Shown here: positions 42,190 through 50,097 of the stretch, one piece after another | How positions within the stretch are numbered: the stretch's first letter is position 1 | Layout: every line of letters starts with the position of its first letter | Assembly: GCF_963575615.1 (NCBI RefSeq) | Contig: NZ_CAUYTL010000008.1 | Location: forward strand, 39,049-103,048 | DNA: 64,000 nucleotides | From: Listeria_A hofi | Lineage (GTDB): Bacteria > Bacillota > Bacilli > Lactobacillales > Listeriaceae | Direction: 5' to 3' | Translations under genes and position numbers: made by a program | The notes under the pieces: generated by a model | What the model was told of the DNA's origin: nothing | Database searches by the model: none | The model's input: the letters and a program-made list of their open reading frames with translations, nothing else

Positions 42190-43611
42190 TTATGCTTTTT
42201 TGCGAATAAATAATGATATTACCAAACCAATAATCGCCATCACAAGGCCAAACGTAAATGCGCTACGTGAGCCTTCAACAAGTGATGCCGCTAAGTCTTG
42301 CGGACCTGGATTCGCTACGGTTGCCATGTACGCTTTTTGACCAGCCGACATAATCGTGATTGCAACTGCTGTTCCAATTGCACCTGAAACTTGTTGTAAC
42401 GTGTTCATAATTGCTGTTCCATCTGGATACATTTTTGGTGGTAGTTGATTTAGGCCATTTGTTTGTGCTGGCATCATAATCATACACACGCCAACCATTA
42501 GTGCACTGTGCAATATGATAATTGTAATGGCTGTTGTTTCTAATGTAATTTGCGTTAAGAACCACAAAGTTACGACAGACACGATAAATCCTGGAACAAC
42601 CAATACACGTGCACCAAAAGCATCAAACAAACGTCCTGTAACAGGTGATAACAAGCCGTTTATGACTCCACCTGGCAAAAGTACCAAACCGGCTGAAAAT
42701 GCCGCTAAAGCTAGTCCTGTTTGCAAATAGAGCGGTAATAAAATCATTGTTGACAGGATAATCATAAATGCGATGAATACGATTAATAATCCAAGCGTAA
42801 ACATCGGAAACTTGAAAACACGCAAGTCCATCATTGGCTCATCCATCGTCAGCTGACGCCAAGAAAATATAGCTAAACTGATAACTCCAATAACCATCGT
42901 GGTAATAACTAATGCACTACCCCAACCACTCTCGCCGGCACTACTAAAGCCATATACAATTCCCCCGAAACCAAGCGTTGATAAGATAATCGAAAAAATA
43001 TCAATTCGCGGTTTCGTAACCTCAGACACATTTTTCATATAACGTAGTCCAAACAGTAACGAAAACACTAGGAACGGTAAAGCAATCCAGAAAATCCAAT
43101 TCCACGTTAAATTTTCAATAATTAGTCCTGAAATCGTTGGTCCAACTGCTGGTGCAAACATTATAACAAGTCCAATAAGTCCCATCGCTGATCCCCGTTT
43201 ATGCTCTGGAAAAATAACCAAAATCGTATTGAACATTAACGGTAGTAAAAGTCCCGTCCCAATCGCTTGGATAACACGCGCGACCATTAAAACACCAAAA
43301 TCTGGTGCCAATGCAGCAATCAGTGTCCCTACTATCGAAAAACCAACAGATGCAAAAAACAATTTTCGCGTGGTAAACCATTGTAATAAAAGTCCTGAAA
43401 CTGGTACTAAAATACCCAACGTTAGCAAATACCCCGTTGTTAACCATTGAATTGTTGCTGAACTTACATCAAAAACACGAATTAAATCCGTAAGTGCCAT
43501 ATTTAAAGCTGTTTCACTGAACAAGCCTATAAATCCTGCAATTAGAAAAGCTGTGACAATCGGTATCGTCTTAAATTCCTGCTTTTCTTGTGCTGTTACT
43601 GTTCTACTCAA
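42190..43611 (-). CDS. MFS drug efflux pump, DHA2 (LmrB/EmrB type)
   Basis: 473 residues, about 14 helices. Motif C-like segment A-P-A-V-G-P-T-I-S-G in helix 5, W-L-T-T-G-Y-L-L-T in helix 2, and R-V-I-Q-A-I-G-T-G-L-L-L-P in helix 4 mark the 14-TM proton:drug antiporters. TTG start behind GAGGGGGAG. The HTH protein just upstream (43886-44623) is on the same strand, but a terminator separates them. Drug range unknown. Confidence 0.85.
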   Translation of the reverse strand: MSRTVTAQEKQEFKTIPIVTAFLIAGFIGLFSETALNMALTDLIRVFDVSSATIQWLTTGYLLTLGILVPVSGLLLQWFTTRKLFFASVGFSIVGTLIAALAPDFGVLMVARVIQAIGTGLLLPLMFNTILVIFPEHKRGSAMGLIGLVIMFAPAVGPTISGLIIENLTWNWIFWIALPFLVFSLLFGLRYMKNVSEVTKPRIDIFSIILSTLGFGGIVYGFSSAGESGWGSALVITTMVIGVISLAIFSWRQLTMDEPMMDLRVFKFPMFTLGLLIVFIAFMIILSTMILLPLYLQTGLALAAFSAGLVLLPGGVINGLLSPVTGRLFDAFGARVLVVPGFIVSVVTLWFLTQITLETTAITIIILHSALMVGVCMIMMPAQTNGLNQLPPKMYPDGTAIMNTLQQVSGAIGTAVAITIMSAGQKAYMATVANPGPQDLAASLVEGSRSAFTFGLVMAIIGLVISLFIRKKA

Positions 43612-43837
43612 AAAAAACTCCCCCTCTTCACCTTCATTTGCGTGAAGCCTCCATTCTAAAGGTTTTTATTCATAAAGTCAAGAAAATGAGAACGTACGTT
43701 TCTTTTATAGATTTACGTATCTGCTTATTTTATTAGTACATGCATTTTTGGTTAATTATTCTAAATTTGTAATTCTCTGCAGATTAGCGTCTAACAAACC
43801 GATACGCGAATGACCTCCTTATTTAGCGCAACTAAAA

Positions 43838-43867
43838 AATGGCTCCCAATTAGATCCGGAAACCATT
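43838..43867 (-). terminator. terminator of the HTH gene
   Basis: Ten-bp stem AATGGTTTCC/GGGAGCCATT (with G-U pairs) followed by TTTTTT on the minus strand. Confidence 0.7.
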
Positions 43868-43885
43868 CCCTTATTTCATTCAAAA

Positions 43886-44623
43886 TTATTCAATCGTCAA
43901 ATGATCATCCGTAAAATCTGTTGAAACATCTAGCACTTCACATGCCTTTTGGTACATCCGAACAGTCATATCCGGATCTCCCGCTTCTAATCGTGAAATA
44001 ACAAGCGGTGATAAATCTGATTTTAGACCTAAATCTAACTGCGACCATTTTTTCTTCACGCGTTTCGCAAAAATAAATTGACCCAAGCGCGCCGAAAAGC
44101 TATCTAAATAATGAACAATCGCCTCATTCTGCCATGCCAGCTCTTTCAACGATTCAAATTCATAATCATCCTTACCAATACTCAATCTAGCCTCAGCACG
44201 ACGAAGGAAAATTCGCTTCACTTCTTCACGATAAGCGGCCATTTTATCATTGAATGGATTGCGATCCTTGAAATAACCTTTTACAAAACAATAGTATGTT
44301 TCTGTATCCGAAAAAGCAGTAAAATAGAGCATCCGACAATTTTTATCTTTAAAATGGACTTTCATTTCCTCAATCGGTTGGTCAATCGATGTTTCAATTT
44401 TGTTCGTCTGTAGTGAGTACGATTGATTTTTACCGATTGTTAAATGAACTTCTGGTAACACTTGTCTTCCCGTTGTTAATTTTCTCGTTTCCGCTTTCTC
44501 TAACTGCATCAGGCCTTGCAATAAAAGGGTCGACATTAAAGGTTTTTCTTGAATTAAACTGTGCAGGAAATCATATGCTTGAAATTCATCTTGTTCATCT
44601 CTTACAAAAATTATTTTCGCCAT
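43886..44623 (-). CDS. hypothetical protein with C-terminal HTH
   Basis: 245 residues. The C-terminal about 65 residues form an XRE-like helix-turn-helix (K-K-W-S-Q-L-D-L-G-L-K-S-D-L-S-P-L-V-I-S-R-L-E-A-G-D-P). The N-terminal 170 residues match nothing I know; they contain a beta-rich stretch (V-H-L-T-I-G-K-N-Q) and E-T-Y-Y-C-F-V-K-G-Y. Possible DNA-binding regulator. Monocistronic with its own terminator. Confidence 0.6.
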   Translation of the reverse strand: MAKIIFVRDEQDEFQAYDFLHSLIQEKPLMSTLLLQGLMQLEKAETRKLTTGRQVLPEVHLTIGKNQSYSLQTNKIETSIDQPIEEMKVHFKDKNCRMLYFTAFSDTETYYCFVKGYFKDRNPFNDKMAAYREEVKRIFLRRAEARLSIGKDDYEFESLKELAWQNEAIVHYLDSFSARLGQFIFAKRVKKKWSQLDLGLKSDLSPLVISRLEAGDPDMTVRMYQKACEVLDVSTDFTDDHLTIE

Positions 44624-44762
44624 ATTATTCGCAGTAACACCTCACGAGTGCACCGCTTCCCTCCTCTATCTATCGGTATATCTTCATTGTATAGGTTTTC
44701 ATGAAAAATTGCACCTTACTTGCGCGACCTAATCATAATTCTTCTTTTTGCCTACATGAAAA

Positions 44763-44793
44763 AAAACAGACATCCTTTTTTGGAAATCTGTTT
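44763..44793 (-). terminator. terminator of noc
   Basis: AAAACAGA/TCTGTTTT stem followed by a T-run on the minus strand, 9 nt after the noc stop. Confidence 0.75.
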
Positions 44794-44801
44794 TGATTAC
44801 A

Positions 44802-45671
44802 TTATTTAGCTTTTTGTTTTGGAATTTGAATCGTAATTTGATAATAATCATCAGACTCTTCTTCTTCCATCTGTAAATCCATTCCATTATCTTTTACCAT
44901 TGTAATCGACTGTTTGATTGTGTTTACCGCAATCCTAACATCACGGCTAATTGCTTGGCGCTTTGGTTTCGTTTTTTTAGGCTTAGATTCAGGCTCAGCA
45001 ATTAAAGCCTGAATTTGTTGCTCTGTTTCTTTCACGTTCCACTTATTTTCGATTATTTTTGCTAAAATATCTAGTTGTTGCTCTTCTATTTCTAATACGA
45101 GCAAAGAACGACCGTGACGCTCTGATATTTGCTTATCTAAAACTGCTTTTTGCGCTGCTTCTGGTAATTTCAGCAGTCGTAATTTATTCGCAATTGCAGA
45201 CTGGCTTTTGCCGACACGTTGCGCTAATGCTTCTTGTGTGACTTCTTGCATGTCTAACAAACTCTGATACGCCTTCGCTTCCTCAATCGGCGTCAGCTCT
45301 TCGCGTTGCAGGTTTTCAATCAAAGCAATTGCTGCAACTTCATCATCCGTTAAGCTCTGAACAATGGCTGGAATCGTGTCCCACTCTAACGAAGAAACTG
45401 CACGAAACCGACGCTCACCAGCAATAATTTCGAATTTTTCGGGTTCATATTCGCGCACAACAATCGGTTGAATTACACCGTGAATCCGGATTGTTCTGGC
45501 TAATTCTTCAATTTTGGACGAATCAAAAACCGTTCTGGGCTGATAGCGATTCGGAATGATGGATGCGACAGGAAGTTCTACGATTTGTTGCACGAATTCC
45601 TCCACGGTTTCTTCCGTTTCAATCTCAATATATTCCTTATCTTTCTTTCCGAATAAGCGCGAAAAAGGCAT
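44802..45671 (-). CDS. noc: nucleoid occlusion protein Noc
   Basis: 289 residues. Start ATG 45671 chosen because AGAAGGGATGG precedes it and the protein then begins M-P-F-S-R-L-F-G, the amphipathic membrane-targeting helix of Noc. ParB-like CTPase domain (G-E-R-R-F-R-A-V; E-N-L-Q-R-E-E-L-T), HTH (T-Q-E-A-L-A-Q-R-V-G-K-S-Q), C-terminal dimer domain. Binds NBS sites and blocks division over the nucleoid. Two perfect NBS palindromes occur in this window. Placed just after rsmG, as in Bacillus. Confidence 0.92.
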   Translation of the reverse strand: MPFSRLFGKKDKEYIEIETEETVEEFVQQIVELPVASIIPNRYQPRTVFDSSKIEELARTIRIHGVIQPIVVREYEPEKFEIIAGERRFRAVSSLEWDTIPAIVQSLTDDEVAAIALIENLQREELTPIEEAKAYQSLLDMQEVTQEALAQRVGKSQSAIANKLRLLKLPEAAQKAVLDKQISERHGRSLLVLEIEEQQLDILAKIIENKWNVKETEQQIQALIAEPESKPKKTKPKRQAISRDVRIAVNTIKQSITMVKDNGMDLQMEEEESDDYYQITIQIPKQKAK

Positions 45672-45785
45672 TCTTAAACCATCCCTTCTAAAATTAAGCC
45701 TGCTGTCAATAGTTTCAAGCGTGAGTAGCATCACACTTTATACACTGTCCATTTTAGCAGAAAATTGCTGATAAATACATGCTTT

Positions 45786-46502
45786 TCATTCAATTGGCTG
45801 TTTATTAGGCGTACCAGCTTTACGAGGATACTTATTTGGCGTCTCTTTCACTTTTTCAATCAAGTATAGATTGCGCTCACTCTCTTCAATTGGCAATGAA
45901 AACGCGTAATGATTTTTCACTTTTCCGCCAAGCGTTGCGATTGCTTTCGCGCCAATTTTCAACTCCTGCTCTGCCTGCATCCCTTTCATCGCTAAGAAAA
46001 AACCACCCTTTTTGACTAGCGGTAAACAAAGCTCCGTTAGTACACTCATTCTTGCTACTGCGCGTGCCGTCACTAAATCAAAGCTACCACGAAACGCTTT
46101 ATTTTGGCCAAATTCTTCCGCTCTTGCATGGTGAAAGTGAACATTCTCCAAATTCAATTCAGTTGCAAGCGCACCTAAAAAAGTCATCCGTTTTTGCAAA
46201 GAATCAACAATCGTAACGTCCAAATCAGGGAAACAAATCTTGATTGGAATACTTGGAAAACCTGCACCTGCACCAACATCACAAATCGTTCCTACATCTT
46301 TGAAATCAACATAAAAAGCTGCAGAAATCGAGTCATAAAAGTGCTTTAAATAAACTTCATCACGCTCTGTAATAGCAGTTAAATTCATTTTTTCATTCCA
46401 CTCTACAAGCATCGTAAAATACTTATTAAACTGTTCCATTTGCGTATCTGATAACTCGATTCCTTTTTGCAATAACTGTTCTCTAAACTGTTCTGGATTC
46501 AC
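45786..46502 (-). CDS. rsmG: 16S rRNA m7G527 methyltransferase RsmG
   Basis: 238 residues. SAM-binding G-A-G-A-G-F-P-S-I-P, N-terminal M-N-L-T-A-I, and V-T-A-R-A-V-A motif. GTG start with GTGAGGG upstream, 9 nt after mnmG. The protein adds the m7G in the 530 loop of 16S rRNA; loss gives streptomycin resistance in other species. Confidence 0.95.
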   Translation of the reverse strand: MNPEQFREQLLQKGIELSDTQMEQFNKYFTMLVEWNEKMNLTAITERDEVYLKHFYDSISAAFYVDFKDVGTICDVGAGAGFPSIPIKICFPDLDVTIVDSLQKRMTFLGALATELNLENVHFHHARAEEFGQNKAFRGSFDLVTARAVARMSVLTELCLPLVKKGGFFLAMKGMQAEQELKIGAKAIATLGGKVKNHYAFSLPIEESERNLYLIEKVKETPNKYPRKAGTPNKQPIE

Positions 46503-46511
46503 GTTTTACCC

Positions 46512-48398
46512 TCACTTCGTCTTTGCGATTTTGCCTTGCTCTATATATACTAACAGAATGGAAATATCTGCCGGATTCACACCTGAAATGCGGCTAGCTT
46601 GCGCGATAGAAAGCGGTTGGATTTTCTTTAATTTCTCCAAAGCTTCCGTTGCCAAGCTACCAATCGCATCATAATCTATGTTTTCAGGAATTTTCTTGCC
46701 TTCCATACGCTTCATTTTTTCCACTTGGCCTAATGATTTCTCAATGTAACCTTCATATTTAATCTGAATTTCGACCTGCTCCTCAATATCCGCGGTCAGT
46801 GATGTTTCACGTGGAACAATTTCCATCAAAATATCATACGTAATCTCCGGACGACGTAAGAAATCGGCAGCTAAAACGCCATCTTTGAGCTCTGTGCTAC
46901 CCATATCGATTAGCATTTTCTGAACAGCCGCAGTTGGCTTGATTCGAGTTGTTTTCAATCGTTGTTTTTCAGCCTCAATTGCTTCACGTTTTGCCACAAA
47001 GCGGGCATAACGCTCATCGCTAATCAAACCAATTTCATGACCAATTTCAGTCAAACGCAAATCTGCATTATCATGGCGCAACAACAAACGATACTCAGCT
47101 CGAGAAGTAAGCAATCTGTAAGGCTCATCTGTCCCTTTAGTCACGAGATCATCAATCAAAACACCTATATAACCTTGATCGCGTCCCAAAACAATCGGCT
47201 CTTTTCCAGAAGCACGACGCGCTGCATTAATTCCAGCCATTAATCCTTGACCAGCTGCTTCTTCATACCCACTTGTACCATTCAATTGACCCGCTGTATA
47301 CAAGTTCTCAATGCGCTTCGTTTCAAGTGATGGCCACAATTGCTCTGGCATCACTGCATCATATTCAATCGCATAACCAACACGCATCATTTCGACATTT
47401 TCAAGACCAGGAATCGTTGACAACATCTCGCGCTGCACATCTTCTGGTAAACTTGTCGACAAACCTTGTACGTAAACTTCTTCCGTGTTACGCCCCTCAG
47501 GCTCTAAGAAAATTTGATGACGTGGCTTATCACTAAAACGTACAATCTTATCCTCAATCGATGGACAATAACGCGCACCAGTACCCTTTTTAGTTGCAGT
47601 AAACATCGGTGAGCGATGCAAATTTTTCTCAATAATTTGGTGTGTTCCCTCATTTGTATACGTCAGCCAACATGGTAACTGATCCATAATGAAATCCACT
47701 GTTTCATAACTAAAAGCACGCGGAACATCATCACCAGGCTGCTCTTCCGTTTTCGAATAATCAATCGAACTCGATTTCACACGCGGTGGCGTACCTGTTT
47801 TAAAACGACGTAGTTCAAAACCTAATTCCTCCAAATGCTCAGAAAGCTTGATAGAAGGCTGCTGGTTGTTCGGACCACTAGAATAGCGCAACTCTCCCAC
47901 AATAATCTCGCCACGCGAAAATGTCCCTGTTGTCAGTACAACCGTTTTCGCATAATAAATCGCGCCACTATTCGTAATAACCCCTTTACAAACACCATCC
48001 TCAATGACAAGACGATCTACTAAACCTTGGCGTAGCGTGATATTTTCTTCTTTTTCAATCGTATGCTTCATTTCGTGTTGATAATCCCATTTATCCGATT
48101 GCGCCCGCAAAGCACGAACCGCAGGACCTTTCCCAGTGTTTAGCATTCGCATTTGAATATGCGTTTTATCTGTATTTCGACCCATTTCACCGCCAAGAGC
48201 ATCGATTTCGCGCACAACAACGCCTTTTGCTGGTCCGCCAACAGAAGGATTACATGGCATGAAAGCCACCATATCTAAATTAATCGTTAACATCAATGTT
48301 TTTGCGCCAATTCGACCACTCGCAAGGCCCGCTTCCACGCCCGCATGTCCCGCACCAACCACAATAACATCGTAGTGTCCCGCATCATAAGTTTGCAT
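46512..48398 (-). CDS. mnmG: tRNA uridine-modifying enzyme MnmG (GidA)
   Basis: 628 residues. FAD loop V-V-G-A-G-H-A-G-V-E-A near the N-terminus, C-N-P-S-V-G-G-P-A-K-G, G-T-S-G-Y-E-E-A-A-G-Q-G. Works with MnmE, encoded just upstream, to make the (carboxymethyl)aminomethyl group of wobble uridine-34. Carries a near-consensus parS. Confidence 0.96.
   Translation of the reverse strand: MQTYDAGHYDVIVVGAGHAGVEAGLASGRIGAKTLMLTINLDMVAFMPCNPSVGGPAKGVVVREIDALGGEMGRNTDKTHIQMRMLNTGKGPAVRALRAQSDKWDYQHEMKHTIEKEENITLRQGLVDRLVIEDGVCKGVITNSGAIYYAKTVVLTTGTFSRGEIIVGELRYSSGPNNQQPSIKLSEHLEELGFELRRFKTGTPPRVKSSSIDYSKTEEQPGDDVPRAFSYETVDFIMDQLPCWLTYTNEGTHQIIEKNLHRSPMFTATKKGTGARYCPSIEDKIVRFSDKPRHQIFLEPEGRNTEEVYVQGLSTSLPEDVQREMLSTIPGLENVEMMRVGYAIEYDAVMPEQLWPSLETKRIENLYTAGQLNGTSGYEEAAGQGLMAGINAARRASGKEPIVLGRDQGYIGVLIDDLVTKGTDEPYRLLTSRAEYRLLLRHDNADLRLTEIGHEIGLISDERYARFVAKREAIEAEKQRLKTTRIKPTAAVQKMLIDMGSTELKDGVLAADFLRRPEITYDILMEIVPRETSLTADIEEQVEIQIKYEGYIEKSLGQVEKMKRMEGKKIPENIDYDAIGSLATEALEKLKKIQPLSIAQASRISGVNPADISILLVYIEQGKIAKTK
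46803..46818. promoter_or_regulatory. parS site (one mismatch) in mnmG
   Basis: TGTTTCACGTGGAACA, one base off consensus. Lies between noc and mnmE in the origin-proximal cluster. Confidence 0.75.
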
Positions 48399-48409
48399 AA
48401 TCTAACACA

Positions 48410-49789
48410 TCACTTTCCTAAACAAAATTGATTAAATAACTGATCCAATAACTCATCTTGAACCGATTCACCGATAATTTCACCAAGCAAATCCCAAGCT
48501 CTCGTCATATCAATCTGAACAATATCCACTGGCATTCCAGCTTCCACACCATCAATAACTGCCTCAATAGCTCCAATTGCCTCATGCAAAAGCGCAATAT
48601 GACGTACGTTTGAAACATATGTCGCATCCCCAGCATCAATTTCACCCGCAAAAAACAAATCCTTAATCGCAATTTCAAGCTGCGTAATTCCCGCATCATT
48701 CACAAGCGACGTCTCAACGACCGGATTATTTCCAGCAAGCTCCCGAACCCTTGCTACATCAATATTTTGCACCAAATCTGTTTTATTCAAAACAACCACA
48801 AAATTATGTCCCGTTACCGCCTCAAATAAAGCTTCGTCTTCCACACTGAGCGGCTCATTCTGATTCAAAACTAGCAAGATAAAATCTGCTTCCTGCAAAG
48901 CTTTGCGAGATCGCTCCACGCCAATTTTTTCAACAATATCTTCTGTTTCGCGAATTCCTGCCGTATCAATCAGACATAGCGGCACCCCGCGCACATTCAC
49001 ATATTCTTCAATAATATCACGAGTCGTCCCCGCAATATCCGTCACGATCGCCTTCTCCTCCTGAATAAGCTGATTCAAAAGCGACGATTTCCCAACGTTC
49101 GGCCGACCAATAATCGCCGTCGCCAGTCCCTCACGCAAAATTTTTCCTTGTTGTGCTGTCAATAGTAATTGTTCCACAGAAGCCCGTACCAATTGCGCTT
49201 TTTCCACCAGCATCCGCTGTGTCATCTCTTCTACATCGTCATACTCAGGATAATCTATATTCACTTCAACCTGCGCCAAAGCATCTAAAATTTCCTGTCT
49301 CAAATTACGAATTAAACGCGACAAACTACCATCCATCTGCTGCAGCGCAACACCCATCGCCCGGTCCGTCTTTGCACGAATCAAATCCATGACTGCCTCC
49401 GCTTGTGATAAATCAATTCGCCCATTCAAAAAAGCCCGCTTCGTAAACTCTCCTGGTTCCGCCAATTTTGCTCCATGTCTAAGCAATAATTGCAACACAC
49501 GGTTCACAGAAACAATCCCACCGTGCGCATTAATCTCAACCACATCTTCTCTAGTAAATGTCCGCGGTGCACGCATTACGGTAGCCATAACTTCCTCGAC
49601 TGTCTCTCCTGTACTTGGATCTACAATATGTCCATAATGTATTGTATGACTCTCCATCTCATTCAGTGGTTTTTGCGCACAAAAAATGCGATCCGCAACT
49701 TGAATCGCCTCATCACCGCTCAAACGAATAATAGCTATGGCTCCCTCGCCCGGCGGTGTTGAGATTGCAGCAATTGTATCAAATTCCAT
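48410..49789 (-). CDS. mnmE: tRNA modification GTPase MnmE (TrmE)
   Basis: 459 residues. N-terminal folate-binding domain, helical domain, inserted G domain with G-R-P-N-V-G-K-S-S, D-I-A-G-T-T-R-D, D-T-A-G-I and N-K-T-D, and the C-terminal C-L-G-K catalytic tail. Partner of MnmG. AGGAAGGTGAGGG before the ATG. In Bacillus it follows jag on the other side of oriC; here it follows gyrA. Confidence 0.96.
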   Translation of the reverse strand: MEFDTIAAISTPPGEGAIAIIRLSGDEAIQVADRIFCAQKPLNEMESHTIHYGHIVDPSTGETVEEVMATVMRAPRTFTREDVVEINAHGGIVSVNRVLQLLLRHGAKLAEPGEFTKRAFLNGRIDLSQAEAVMDLIRAKTDRAMGVALQQMDGSLSRLIRNLRQEILDALAQVEVNIDYPEYDDVEEMTQRMLVEKAQLVRASVEQLLLTAQQGKILREGLATAIIGRPNVGKSSLLNQLIQEEKAIVTDIAGTTRDIIEEYVNVRGVPLCLIDTAGIRETEDIVEKIGVERSRKALQEADFILLVLNQNEPLSVEDEALFEAVTGHNFVVVLNKTDLVQNIDVARVRELAGNNPVVETSLVNDAGITQLEIAIKDLFFAGEIDAGDATYVSNVRHIALLHEAIGAIEAVIDGVEAGMPVDIVQIDMTRAWDLLGEIIGESVQDELLDQLFNQFCLGK

Positions 49790-49942
49790 TCTTTACCCTC
49801 ACCTTCCTAGGAAAAATCAGCTCACAAAAAAGTCCGATTTCCTACTCGAATAAATTTTGGCACATGACCTGTGCATATCATCAACATTTGCTCCGCTTTC
49901 ACCAAAGCTAATAATGATTGGTTATATAATTATTCAAAAAAG

Positions 49943-50051
49943 TTATCCACATATCTAGATTTTCAATAGTTTAAAAATATCTCATCCCTTATTTTAACTT
50001 ATCCACATGTGAATAACAATAGTTTCATCCGAATTTATTTAGTTATCCACA
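49943..50051. promoter_or_regulatory. DnaA-box cluster outside oriC
   Basis: Three perfect TTATCCACA boxes (49943-49951, 49999-50007, 50043-50051) plus a facing TGTGAATAA (50008-50016) directly abutting the second. Comparable in density to oriC but about 9 kb away. A DnaA-titrating cluster, a promoter element for mnmE, or a former oriC part are possible. Confidence 0.8.
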
Positions 50052-50058
50052 CAAAAAA

Positions 50059-50090
50059 GGACAATAAGCTTATTATCAAACTTATTGTCC
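50059..50090 (-). terminator. terminator of gyrA
   Basis: GGACAATAAG/CTTATTGTCC stem followed by T6 on the minus strand, 8 nt after the gyrA stop. Confidence 0.88.
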
Positions 50091-50097
50091 CATTCTA

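Larger units (their letters stand above)
49790..50097. other. mnmE-gyrA intergenic region
   Basis: 307 bases holding a DnaA-box cluster, the gyrA terminator and AT-rich sequence. No gene. This is the junction between the gyrA block and the mnmE block. Confidence 0.7.
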
